Shown here piece by piece: positions 52,650-61,021 of a DNA stretch of 64,000 nt. The stretch lies in assembly GCA_002483285.1 (NCBI GenBank), contig DLHP01000041.1:213943-277942 (forward strand). Direction: 5' to 3'. Position 1 is the stretch's first letter, and each line of letters starts with the position of its first letter. Origin of the DNA: Flavobacterium sp. UBA7665. Its GTDB lineage: Bacteria > Bacteroidota > Bacteroidia > Flavobacteriales > Flavobacteriaceae. The notes beneath the pieces were generated by a model that worked only from the letters and a program-made list of their open reading frames with translations, made no database searches and had not been told where the DNA came from. The position numbers were made by a program, and so were the translations under genes.

Positions 52650-55406
52650 ATGAGTGAGATTAAGAAGAGAGTCAGGATTTTCCATTTACTTAAATATAAC
52701 AAGGCAGTCATTTTTTCTTGGGTAATATTTACTCTTATAGCTATTCTTTTTCAAAAGAAAATATCCATTTTTCTAGCTAATAATAGTTTGCTAACAGACA
52801 GGGAAGTTTTAAATGGCTATTTCAATTCAGCATATTTATTCATTGTTGCAATCATTATAATTAGGTTTTTTTGGTTTATTTTAAAAAATTATAGGCTTTC
52901 AAAAAAGCAGAATTATTTTATTTTTTTCATTACGGCACTATATATCGTTTTAAGATATGATAGCGATAGCATTCTAAGATTTTCTTCTTATAATGATAAT
53001 TTTTACTATGCTGATTTAACCATTTTAACCACATGCTTAGCAATTATACTCTTATATAGAAATGTGTTTGGTGGAAATTTAAAATGGTATGATACTATCA
53101 ATTCATGGTTTCAAGATTTTCTTCCGGCAAAAAAAAGTAATAAGCCGTCATATTTAATTCAAGATACGCCTCAAGACGAAATCCTTGAAAATGATAATGA
53201 GATAATAATTAATGAGATTGTAACAGCTTTAGATAATTTAAAACCCCGCAATTCATTCATAATAGGTATAAATTCTATATGGGGCATAGGCAAAACAAGT
53301 TTTTTAAAGAGGCTAGAATATAAACTTAAACGCCAAGCATCGAACGAAACCAAACCAATAACTTTTTGGTTCAATGCATGGCAACATCAAGATGAAAAAT
53401 CTATTATAAATAATTTCTTCAATCAATTAAAAAAAGAACTGTCAGCCTTTTCGGGAGATTCTAAAAATTCCATAGACAATTACCTTAAGGAAATGTTAGC
53501 GTTGGTGGATGATAAGTATTTTAAATTTTTCAATTCTATTACAGAGAACTTTTTTGCTTCAAATGATACGATTAAAGATTATTATAATGATATAAATTGT
53601 ATAATCGAAAAGATAGATAGAAAAATAATCGTTTTTGTTGATGATATCGATAGATTAAATAAAACAGAAATACTGGAAACACTACGAGTTTTAAGGAATA
53701 TTGCTGATTTTAAAAACATGATTTTCATTTGTGGTTTTGATCGTGAATATGTTATTAAACAATCGCAAATAGACAATTACTTCCTTGATAAAATTTTTAA
53801 TTTAGAAATCAGTTTAACTACCCACAATCAAAGGAGTTTGGTAAACTACTTGAATGATTTAATTGAAGAATCATTAGGTTACAACACGGCAGAAAAAGAA
53901 TTTTTGATAAAAGGAATAAACGACATTTTTAATAATGATGACGATGATTTTGCAGCCTCTATAAATTTAGAATTGTTTACTGCCTCGACTGAGAAAGAGG
54001 TTTTAGAAGAAAATCTAACACAAACTTCGCTAGTTCCATCTTTCTTTTTCGAATCTCGCAGAGATGTAAAAAAATTTTTCAATGAACTTTATATAAATAT
54101 AAAAACACTAAAAAACATCCAAGATATTAATGCTGATGACTATCTGATTTTAAAGTTATTATTTTTTAAATATAAGTGGATGTATAAAAATTTTTCTGCG
54201 AAAAGGATGCCAGCTTGGCTCGGAAAAGAAGTGACTTTAAAATATGAAAAATCCGATTTAAAAAACCTTCATATAAACTCTGAAATTGACAATCAAGATA
54301 AAGTCGTAATTTATTCGATTTTAAAGTATTTATTTCCTGCTTCAGGAGTTGATGACGGATCTAAAGGAATTAACCAAAAGAGATACTTCCCAATATATTT
54401 TAATAATAATGTTTTTGGCGAATCATTTTCGTTTTCGGAATTAATAAAGGCGATTGAAAAAAATGGAATCCAAAATTTAATTACAAATAAAGTTATTGGA
54501 AAAGAAAATGAAAATTTAATAAAAAGCGACATAAAAAAATTTATTTTAAGACCTGAAAATATTCGGACGAATACTGAGTACAGGCAAGTTGTTGATTTAA
54601 TAAAAGAAGATAAGTTAGGCTATGTAACTGAAGTCGAAGTTTTGGACTTTATTCTTTTAGGCGAAATGAATTTTAAAGAATACTATGAGAGCATATTAAA
54701 AACAACTATTTTAAATAACATAAATGATTCATTTGGCTCATTTATGTATGAATTGAATTTATATTATTCAAAGATTCCAAATGATTTATCATTAGGGCGT
54801 GAAGACCACTTCGGGAGTCATGTAAACAGCAAAAAAATAGAATCATTTACAATACTGAATAAAAATTTATTGCATGAAATTCTTCTGGATTTGGTCATTA
54901 AGGAAATCGAGAATAATAAAAAAGACGTAAAAAAAGTTATTCGCTATACCAATCTGTTTTACGAATTTACATATCCATTATATAGCTTTAAGCTAGTGTA
55001 CGATGATTTTAAAAAAGTTATGATCCAGTATTTTACTGAAGAATTCGAATCTGCTTTTTTAACTGAATCTGCTCGCGATACATTAGTTTATTTGGATTTC
55101 CCTTTTATAGCTAGCATTTTTGAAGATGTTGAAAAACGAGTTGAAATAACAACTCTGATCGATGATATGTTGGTTAACAGAACACAATGGAGTTCCTCCG
55201 ACTTAGATCCAAGAGAATATATTTCAAAAGGGTTAGATAATTTTATAGAATTTGTTGAGAATCTAAAAGAGCTTATTAGTCCTGAAAAATTAGAATCTTA
55301 TTCAAGTTTTTTAAATTTATTACATACATACCAAGATAAAAAATATATATCAATTCCAACTGAGGAAGATGTAGTAAGCTATCTTGAAAGACATAATTCA
55401 GAATAA
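52650..55406 (+). CDS. Membrane-anchored KAP-family P-loop NTPase
   Basis: The protein has 918 residues. Four hydrophobic helices lie in the first 145 residues (about 19-34, 58-76, 87-102, 121-140). The P-loop NTPase domain follows: IWGIGKTSFLK with Lys215 and Thr216, then FWFNAWQHQDEKS, then the Walker B VFVDDIDRL near residues 328-336, and ICGFDREYVIKQ. The WFNAW and VDDIDR signatures mark the KAP family, named after Kidins220 and PifA, the F-plasmid protein that excludes phage T7. In KAP proteins the helices are often inside or near the NTPase; here they are N-terminal. The C-terminal 450 residues are helical and unassigned. It is coupled to the nuclease-STAND gene, so they likely act together, perhaps at the membrane. 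Confidence 0.85.
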   Translation: MSEIKKRVRIFHLLKYNKAVIFSWVIFTLIAILFQKKISIFLANNSLLTDREVLNGYFNSAYLFIVAIIIIRFFWFILKNYRLSKKQNYFIFFITALYIVLRYDSDSILRFSSYNDNFYYADLTILTTCLAIILLYRNVFGGNLKWYDTINSWFQDFLPAKKSNKPSYLIQDTPQDEILENDNEIIINEIVTALDNLKPRNSFIIGINSIWGIGKTSFLKRLEYKLKRQASNETKPITFWFNAWQHQDEKSIINNFFNQLKKELSAFSGDSKNSIDNYLKEMLALVDDKYFKFFNSITENFFASNDTIKDYYNDINCIIEKIDRKIIVFVDDIDRLNKTEILETLRVLRNIADFKNMIFICGFDREYVIKQSQIDNYFLDKIFNLEISLTTHNQRSLVNYLNDLIEESLGYNTAEKEFLIKGINDIFNNDDDDFAASINLELFTASTEKEVLEENLTQTSLVPSFFFESRRDVKKFFNELYINIKTLKNIQDINADDYLILKLLFFKYKWMYKNFSAKRMPAWLGKEVTLKYEKSDLKNLHINSEIDNQDKVVIYSILKYLFPASGVDDGSKGINQKRYFPIYFNNNVFGESFSFSELIKAIEKNGIQNLITNKVIGKENENLIKSDIKKFILRPENIRTNTEYRQVVDLIKEDKLGYVTEVEVLDFILLGEMNFKEYYESILKTTILNNINDSFGSFMYELNLYYSKIPNDLSLGREDHFGSHVNSKKIESFTILNKNLLHEILLDLVIKEIENNKKDVKKVIRYTNLFYEFTYPLYSFKLVYDDFKKVMIQYFTEEFESAFLTESARDTLVYLDFPFIASIFEDVEKRVEITTLIDDMLVNRTQWSSSDLDPREYISKGLDNFIEFVENLKELISPEKLESYSSFLNLLHTYQDKKYISIPTEEDVVSYLERHNSE

Positions 55407-55431
55407 ATAAGCCCTTATTTAATTAGGAAAA

Positions 55432-55650
55432 TTATTTACCAATCTTTACGAGTTGTTCTTTATACTGATTTATGAAGTCAATAAAAAATTCACTCGAGCC
55501 GCCTTGACTTGTTTTTAAATCTAGATATCTGAAAATTAGCTTATCAGATTTTCCAAACGGAAAGCTTTTATCATTCAAAATATCGATTGCTAGGTCTCCC
55601 ATTGGACTATCGATTATGGCATTATAGTTTATAAATTCTATTAAGGTCAT
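55432..55650 (-). CDS. Small YozE/SAM-like protein
   Basis: This 72-residue protein has the segment DSPMGDLAIDI, then FP, and FRYLDL, which resembles the YozE SAM-like domain of small bacterial proteins of unknown function. It lies on the minus strand, 53 bases after the Toprim-like gene, and converges on the KAP gene, whose stop is 25 bases away. It may be part of the element's backbone. No catalytic residues are seen. Confidence 0.6.
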   Translation of the reverse strand: MTLIEFINYNAIIDSPMGDLAIDILNDKSFPFGKSDKLIFRYLDLKTSQGGSSEFFIDFINQYKEQLVKIGK

Positions 55651-55703
55651 ATTTTTATTTAATTTTAGTTAGTAATAATAATTTTGATAACTTCATTTAA
55701 ATG

Positions 55704-56606
55704 TCAAGGACTTTTATTTAAAGTCAGATCATTTTTCTCAAGAATAAAAATATCTGCTATATCTGTTCCAGTTGCATAATTAGTTATTTCAATTTTTTCG
55801 TTTACCGAAATTTTATAACCAATTTTGTTGAGGTCTTCAGCTTTTTTTGTCCATATTTCATATTCGCTCTTGTCAGGAAAAGCAACTATATCGAGGTGTT
55901 TAATTGGTTCAAGATATTCTAATTTAAAACCGTGTTTGCTTCCGGTTGCTAACCAAGTATATTGAGGTTTGAACAAACTCATAATTACAGCTGTTTTTTC
56001 GCTCTCGACCAATGCAATTCTTTCAATTTCCGTATCAACTAATTGTAGTCCAAATAGGCATTGCTTTAAATTAAATTCTTTGATATTGTTGTTTCTTTTT
56101 AAAATTGAATGAATCCAACTTATTAACGCTTTGTCACTTTTGTCTTTTGAACGTTTTCCAGTTTCTTTGTTGTACTGTAATATTTTGCCTGCATGAATTC
56201 GACCGAGATTATCAATCTGCCAAAACACAGTAGAGCCTTTCCAATTAGTTGAAGTTCCAATATGATACTTCTCAATAACCATTTCTATTTCAGCCTCCGA
56301 AAATTTTGTCTTCAAAAAATGTATAAAATTGTTTTCTGCATAATTGCATTTAGATTGAATTAGAAGGCTTTTATCATGGAATGAAGGAGTCGATACAGCA
56401 ATGTCCTTTATTATACTGGTGTTCTTGTATTCTCCATTTGGCAATGAATGAAAGCCGCAATTAGTTTCACGGTCACAACGACCAAATTCATCCGGTAAAT
56501 AACTATTGTTTTCAGGGTCGAAATATTTTACAAAAGTTTTCTTTAAGCATTTTGGGCAAATGAATTTTTTACTGCTTTTGTCTAGTATGTATTTATATTC
56601 TTTCAT
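55704..56606 (-). CDS. Zinc-finger, Toprim-like protein (DUF6371-like)
   Basis: The protein has 300 residues. A zinc finger is formed by Cys17, Cys20, Cys44 and Cys50. The later region has RIALVESEKTAVIMS with the glutamate of a Toprim-like fold and an aspartate in DIVAFPDKSE. This arrangement matches small primase-like proteins (DUF6371 in Bacteroidota) found in mobile elements. It could prime replication together with the RepA-like ATPase. I see no catalytic proof. Confidence 0.65.
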   Translation of the reverse strand: MKEYKYILDKSSKKFICPKCLKKTFVKYFDPENNSYLPDEFGRCDRETNCGFHSLPNGEYKNTSIIKDIAVSTPSFHDKSLLIQSKCNYAENNFIHFLKTKFSEAEIEMVIEKYHIGTSTNWKGSTVFWQIDNLGRIHAGKILQYNKETGKRSKDKSDKALISWIHSILKRNNNIKEFNLKQCLFGLQLVDTEIERIALVESEKTAVIMSLFKPQYTWLATGSKHGFKLEYLEPIKHLDIVAFPDKSEYEIWTKKAEDLNKIGYKISVNEKIEITNYATGTDIADIFILEKNDLTLNKSP

Positions 56607-56669
56607 ATTGGTTTATCGGTTTAATCTAGTTTAACTAACGTTGTAGTTTTAAAGGTTTATTAGTTTAAT

Positions 56670-56685
56670 AGCGTATATATACGCT
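56670..56685. promoter_or_regulatory. Perfect palindrome between the Toprim-like and RepA-like genes
   Basis: AGCGTATATATACGCT is a perfect 16-bp palindrome; flanking GTTTAA and TTAAAC extend it imperfectly. GTTTAA words repeat nearby (56625-56685). It is a candidate replication origin, transfer origin or operator of the element. Confidence 0.55.
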
Positions 56686-56716
56686 TAAACTAAATGAACA
56701 AATTTGTTATTCCATA

Positions 56717-57826
56717 TCATTTTTTAAACTCTCCTTTTGAATAAGGTGCTTTTGGTTTTTCTTGAACTAACCAGTTTTTATTTTTACAATCGGTTATCAA
56801 TTCAACAATTTTATTAATTCCAATTGTCTTTTTAAAATGCGATTTGTAAGCAAGTTTAAATTGTATTTTAAGCTCACTATATGAAAACAAATTTCCTTTG
56901 CTGTATATTTCATTAAGCAATTGGTATTTTTTGTGATCTTCCAAATCAGTAATGTCAAACTTGTTTTTTTTCGTTTCAGTTCTCAGTTCAAAGTTTTCAG
57001 CAATGATTGGAAGACCGTCTTCGTTAATCTCAAAAGAGAATACTTCAGGTTCTCTATTTCTGCATTGTTGAGGTTCTACAATAGAAATTTCATTGTCGGT
57101 TTCTGCTTTAGTTACAGACAGTACAGTTTCAGCCTTATTAATTAATTCTGTGCCAATATGACCGCGAGCGTTATTATCGCTTTTGTTTTGATGTAGTACG
57201 GTTACAATATGAATATTTCTTTCTTCAGTCCATTTTAATAATTTACTTGCTATCATTGTAGCTTCAGCTTCATCATTAATAGAAGTAACTAAATCCTTTA
57301 TTCCATCGATGACCACAAAACCAATTTTGTTATTATTGTAAATGGCATATTGGATAAGTTCTAATCTTTCTCTAGGTTGTTGGCTTCTCAAGCCATAAAC
57401 GTGTAGATTTCTAGGCTCACTTATGTTCACCTGCTGACAAATGCGTTTTAGCGCTTGCTGAACATGATATTTTCCTTGTTCGGTATCAAAGTATAAAACT
57501 TCATTCTGCCCTGTCGGTAAACGCCCTTTAAATCGATTTAATATTAAATCGGTGCTTATTGCTGTTGAAACAGCTATATTGATGAAAAATGATTTGCGGC
57601 TTTTCGCCTTTCCAATAATCAAACTGAAATTTCCTAATGTTCCAAGAGTGCTAAATCCTTCCGTTTTAATGTTTTCCAATTCCCAGGCAATTTGAGGTGG
57701 ATTTATTTTTTCTGTTGGATTAATTTTAAGACTTTCAAGTTTCAATTTGAGACGCTGTGAATCAGAATCTCCACTCATAGCGGTATCAATTATTTCACTA
57801 AGATCGTTAAGTTTGTTAGTCCGCAT
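56717..57826 (-). CDS. RepA-like AAA/RecA-type ATPase of the element
   Basis: The protein has 369 residues. It belongs to the RepA/DnaB-like AAA_25 group of plasmid and island ATPases. The nucleotide loop is unusual (GKAKSRKSFF, with Arg replacing the conserved Gly before Lys-Ser), a variant seen in similar Bacteroidota elements. YFDTEQGKYH, then FVVIDGIKDL (Walker B) and VLHQNKSDNNARGHIGTEL complete the helicase-like core. It starts two bases after the HTH gene stop, so the two are cotranslated. It probably serves in replication of the excised element. Confidence 0.75.
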   Translation of the reverse strand: MRTNKLNDLSEIIDTAMSGDSDSQRLKLKLESLKINPTEKINPPQIAWELENIKTEGFSTLGTLGNFSLIIGKAKSRKSFFINIAVSTAISTDLILNRFKGRLPTGQNEVLYFDTEQGKYHVQQALKRICQQVNISEPRNLHVYGLRSQQPRERLELIQYAIYNNNKIGFVVIDGIKDLVTSINDEAEATMIASKLLKWTEERNIHIVTVLHQNKSDNNARGHIGTELINKAETVLSVTKAETDNEISIVEPQQCRNREPEVFSFEINEDGLPIIAENFELRTETKKNKFDITDLEDHKKYQLLNEIYSKGNLFSYSELKIQFKLAYKSHFKKTIGINKIVELITDCKNKNWLVQEKPKAPYSKGEFKK

Positions 57827-57828
57827 TG

Positions 57829-58113
57829 TTATTTCTTCAATGGTGCTAATCGCTCTAATAACTCTTCTTTCTTATAATAGCGTCGGTTTCCAATCCCATA
57901 GGCTGTAACCTTTCCTTTATTAGTCCAATGCCAAAGAGTGCTACTGTCTATTTGAAGAAATTCACAAGCTTGCTGTCGAGATAATAATTCATCGGAATTT
58001 TTGACTTTAAAATCTTTTTTAAAATCTTCGAAGTGACTTTTAATACCTTTTAAAATTAAGGCAGTTAGATCTTCAGGAGTTGTTCCTTGTAGGATAATCG
58101 TATTTGTATTCAT
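57829..58113 (-). CDS. HTH DNA-binding protein (excisionase-like)
   Basis: The protein has 94 residues from ATG 58113; ATG 58119 is also possible. The C-terminal half is a helix-turn-helix of the MerR/excisionase type (LLSRQQACEFLQIDSSTLWHW, then NRRYYKKEEL). Such proteins in islands act as excisionase (Xis/AlpA) or repressor. It precedes and abuts the RepA-like gene, so it may control replication or excision. Confidence 0.75.
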   Translation of the reverse strand: MNTNTIILQGTTPEDLTALILKGIKSHFEDFKKDFKVKNSDELLSRQQACEFLQIDSSTLWHWTNKGKVTAYGIGNRRYYKKEELLERLAPLKK

Positions 58114-58140
58114 GGGCATCAGTTTTAAGTTATTTGATGC

Positions 58141-58196
58141 CAAAAGTATCTAAGGGTTATTGGTACTTTAGTGCAGTACCGTACCGATAGAGTACT
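58141..58196 (-). promoter_or_regulatory. Promoter element and GTAC cluster upstream of the HTH gene
   Basis: On the minus strand TACTTTTG (58141-58148) fits the -7 consensus before the HTH gene. Four GTAC words lie at 58163-58196, partly as the inverted repeat GGTAC ... GTACC. They could be operator or excisionase sites; GTACG words also occur near both ends of the element. Confidence 0.4.
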
Positions 58197-58211
58197 GTTT
58201 TTAAATCTTAA

Positions 58212-59201
58212 TTATTCAATCGCATAGCGATCCATGAAACTTTCAACTATGGGAATATTTTTGTTCTTACAGTAGTCAATTATCTTTTTCATTTTCACTT
58301 TGTTTTCAAAAATGCATTTGTCTTTTTGTGAGGGCTTAACACTAATGCTTTCGCTGATGTAAGGGCGATAGCCAGCCCACTTTATTGGATCGATATGTTT
58401 GGCGATTTTAGTAGCGTTTTTAGAATGTTCTGTGATTAGCATGCCCATTTCACCGTTTGCGAAAAGTAACCCTACTTTAAACCAATTTTCGGTCAAATGA
58501 CGATCATCTTGACTTTGAGGTGATCTTCTGATCTTATAATCCTTGTACTTGCTATTGATTTCAGTAAGGACATCTTCAATTACTTCCTTGAACTTACTTA
58601 TCGTTTGCTTGTTCTTTAACTGGGATAACTGATCGCAGAAATCATTTTTCAATTCACTCTTATCATCGTCAGATAATTTTTCAAAGAAATAGTTGTAGCG
58701 GAATAAATATTTTTTTATCTCGTCTTTGAAAATGGAATAATGACCATTATCAAACGTTCTTACTATATTAAATCCAAATCTTTTAGTCTTTAGATAATGA
58801 TTGAAATAATCATTGAGCGTCCATTCGACATTTATACGTTTTTTGTTTAAGTATATGCTGTAATGCTCTAATTTTTTATGAAAAGATTCGTTAAACTTAT
58901 CGGTGTCGATCTTCAATAAATTTTCAATTTCAAATTCAATAAATTCGACCTCTGACAAAGGACTTCCTTTTTTTGATTTAGAAGTTGAAATGTTATCTGT
59001 GTCTTCGATGATGCCGTTGATGATATATATTGTATTTCCCGATTTTAATGTTATGATATCGCTGTTATCTATATGCCATATCTTTAAATTGTTTTCGTAG
59101 ATATTTTGTATGTTTAAGAAATCATCGTTGATGTGGCTTAAATTGCTATAAAGTTTTCCGCCGTTATTTATTATGCGTAAATCTTTTCGTTCTATGTCCA
59201 T
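58212..59201 (-). CDS. Hypothetical protein next to the integrase
   Basis: This 329-residue protein has no signal peptide or membrane helix. Composition is Lys/Asp/Asn-rich, as in the rest of the element. A C-terminal KKIIDYCKNKNIPI stretch and the NATKIAKHIDPIKWAGYRPYIS segment look conserved in type. I recognise no family. It starts 9 bases after the integrase stop and is probably cotranscribed with it. Confidence 0.7.
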   Translation of the reverse strand: MDIERKDLRIINNGGKLYSNLSHINDDFLNIQNIYENNLKIWHIDNSDIITLKSGNTIYIINGIIEDTDNISTSKSKKGSPLSEVEFIEFEIENLLKIDTDKFNESFHKKLEHYSIYLNKKRINVEWTLNDYFNHYLKTKRFGFNIVRTFDNGHYSIFKDEIKKYLFRYNYFFEKLSDDDKSELKNDFCDQLSQLKNKQTISKFKEVIEDVLTEINSKYKDYKIRRSPQSQDDRHLTENWFKVGLLFANGEMGMLITEHSKNATKIAKHIDPIKWAGYRPYISESISVKPSQKDKCIFENKVKMKKIIDYCKNKNIPIVESFMDRYAIE

Positions 59202-59210
59202 TACACTAAG

Positions 59211-60473
59211 TTAAAAATAGTTGGTCAATTCCATAGCAATATCTTTATTGCTCTTGCCAATATAATTTAAAAACATAGTTTCCGTGCTATGTCCGGTAAT
59301 ATAAATCAAAAATGAAGTTGGAATTTTTCCGTAATTATTTGAAGCAAAAGAACGTCTGCCAATGTGAGAAGTTACAAGCTCCCATTTTTCAAAGATGCCT
59401 GTTTCCTTCCGATAAATTTTGCTCTTAGGGGCGGTCTCGCTTTTCTTACTTCCGTTTATTTTGTGTGTTAGTTTCGATTGTTGGCAAACCTCTTTGATAT
59501 AGTCATTGTATTTCTGATCTGAGATAGCGCGAGGGAATTCTCCATTCCTCTTATTCAAAATATCCATCACCTTTTGAGAAAGCGGAACGGTCATAATTTT
59601 GCCAGTTTTCTTTTGGGTAAATTCAATCAATGGTTTTAAAACGCCGTCTTTATTTTTTTCATATCGGATCATATCTTTTGTAAATCGCATAAAATCCGAA
59701 ACTCTTTGTCCTGTATAGCAACTGATAAGAAGCCAGTCCTTAGCGTTGTGTAAGTATTCCGGCAAATCGTTTTTTTTGTCAATTGTGATGATTTCATCTT
59801 CGGTTAGATAAATGCTTTCAATTTTATGATATTTTACCTTGATGCTGTCTAGCTGATAACTGGTTTCAAGTCCGTTTGATTTTGCATGTTTGCAAATTGT
59901 CTTTATAAATCGAATTGTCCTAGCAATTGTATTGGGTGCATATTCGTTAGTCAAACAAAAGTTCTCAAAATCTCTTTTAAAACTATTATCAATGTCTATA
60001 ACCAGTAGAATTTTTTTGTAACTATTTTGATATCTGATTAGGAGTTGTTTAATAACATTACATTTTTTAATTGTGCTTACTGTAACCTCGTTACGCCTAA
60101 ACTCGATGTATTTGTCGAAGTATTTTACAAGTTCATTTGGCAAACTTTCAACTTCTTTTGCAGGGTTGTAGTAGCTGTCGATTTGAGTTTGAAGCCAAGT
60201 TTTATTTAGGTCTGAAAAATAGGCGTTATTGAAAGCCTTGAGAACGTGGTTTTCAATTCGGTTGAGTTCATTGTTGATCTCATTTTGTTTATTGCTTACA
60301 TCAATGTCTTTTGGGCGTTTTTGCTGATGTTGCTTGCTCCAGTAGTCTTTTGAAACTTCAATTTTAGTATTCGCTCCAAAAACGTAGTCGCTATCTTCAT
60401 GACGAAATAGCAATCTCAATATTAAATTTGCTTTGTCCTTTGAAGATCGGTATAAAAAATTAACGGTTGCCAT
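59211..60473 (-). CDS. Tyrosine site-specific integrase
   Basis: The protein has 420 residues from ATG 60473; the frame is open upstream to 60743, which passes through the right attachment site, so it is not part of the gene. The N-terminal part is an arm-type DNA-binding domain (NFLYRSSKDKANLILRL), then a SAM-like core-binding domain. Catalytic residues are Arg257 (CYTGQRVSDF), His370 and Arg373 (TSHIGRRSFA), His395 (ITGHSTETM) and Tyr404 (MFLNYIG). It would recombine the 15-bp att sequence with the tRNA-Ala gene. It lies directly beside attR, as is usual. Confidence 0.93.
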   Translation of the reverse strand: MATVNFLYRSSKDKANLILRLLFRHEDSDYVFGANTKIEVSKDYWSKQHQQKRPKDIDVSNKQNEINNELNRIENHVLKAFNNAYFSDLNKTWLQTQIDSYYNPAKEVESLPNELVKYFDKYIEFRRNEVTVSTIKKCNVIKQLLIRYQNSYKKILLVIDIDNSFKRDFENFCLTNEYAPNTIARTIRFIKTICKHAKSNGLETSYQLDSIKVKYHKIESIYLTEDEIITIDKKNDLPEYLHNAKDWLLISCYTGQRVSDFMRFTKDMIRYEKNKDGVLKPLIEFTQKKTGKIMTVPLSQKVMDILNKRNGEFPRAISDQKYNDYIKEVCQQSKLTHKINGSKKSETAPKSKIYRKETGIFEKWELVTSHIGRRSFASNNYGKIPTSFLIYITGHSTETMFLNYIGKSNKDIAMELTNYF

Positions 60474-60491
60474 AGTGATTATTTGAATAAT

Positions 60492-60499
60492 CAAATGTA
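60492..60499 (-). promoter_or_regulatory. -7 promoter element for the integrase
   Basis: On the minus strand TACATTTG fits TAnnTTTG and lies 18 bases before the integrase start. It is adjacent to the TGTACG pair at 60507-60523, so integrase binding there could block its own promoter. Confidence 0.45.
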
Positions 60500-60506
60500 A
60501 TATATT

Positions 60507-60523
60507 TGTACGGCATTTGTACG
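60507..60523 (+). promoter_or_regulatory. Candidate right integrase arm-type sites
   Basis: TGTACG occurs at 60507 and 60518, an 11-bp period identical to the pair at 48199-48215. Confidence 0.45.
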
Positions 60524-60664
60524 ATTGAATACAAATAGTTACAATCTGTATCAATCTATTGCAATAGTCGTTAATTCTGAAAACCGTTGTTATTATTGAT
60601 TTTATAAGTAATTTTGTCGTGAAATGGATGTTTGATGAAGTTCTAAAGTTTGCATACAAGGTAG

Positions 60665-60679
60665 TCCGGTATTCTCCAC
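60665..60679 (+). repeat. Right attachment site (attR core)
   Basis: TCCGGTATTCTCCAC, an exact copy of the tRNA-Ala 3' end, followed directly by the chromosomal tRNA terminator. Confidence 0.85.
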
Positions 60680-60681
60680 AA

Positions 60682-60710
60682 AAGCCGAAACGAAAGTTTC
60701 GGCTTTTTTT
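60682..60710 (+). terminator. Original tRNA-Ala terminator, now beyond attR
   Basis: AAGCCGAAAC and GTTTCGGCTT form a perfect 10-bp stem with a GAAA loop and a T-run. Excision would put it three bases after the tRNA. The spacer from here to 61021 is AT-rich and shows no gene I can support. Confidence 0.88.
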
Positions 60711-61021
60711 GTGCCTAAAAATGTAGAAATCCTGGCTGCGCAAATTTTTAGTGGAAAACGACCAACTTCCTGAATTCGTATCGTTTCTAAACTGCCTACA
60801 GCCTATTGAACGAGATAATCGGAAATTAAAGACAAAAGGTGTATTTCGTCGATTATTTCAAACAATTCATCGGAACATTAACAAAAAATTAAGCATTTTA
60901 AATATTAATTCGTTGCTTTACATATCGTTCAAAATCAGCGATATGGATGTTTAATTTTTGGCCCAATCCGCTATTTTTTACGCTATCGAAAGTATCTAAC
61001 GTAACCCTCCAATTTACAAAC

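Larger units (their letters stand above)
48126..60679. mobile_element. Integrative element in tRNA-Ala carrying a putative defence operon
   Basis: A tyrosine integrase lies beside the right repeat and 15-bp direct repeats of the tRNA 3' end flank the region. The DNA is visibly AT-rich compared with both flanks. Backbone genes on the minus strand are integrase, an unknown protein, an HTH protein, a RepA-like ATPase, and a zinc-finger/Toprim-like protein. Cargo genes on the plus strand are a nuclease-STAND protein and a KAP NTPase. No relaxase, type IV secretion, capsid or terminase gene is present. It may be a phage satellite (PICI-like) or an island mobilised in trans. The excised circle would be about 12.54 kb. 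Confidence 0.85.

Noticed and set aside
48126..60679. The island as a full prophage or conjugative transposon
   Set aside because: No capsid, tail, terminase, relaxase or type IV secretion gene is present.
60474..60743. Upstream extension of the integrase frame
   Set aside because: It runs across the attachment site and the tRNA terminator; the conserved N-terminus begins at 60473.
60711..61021. A further gene or remnant between attR and the surface protease
   Set aside because: Frames are short, lack motifs and have no promoter-like element.
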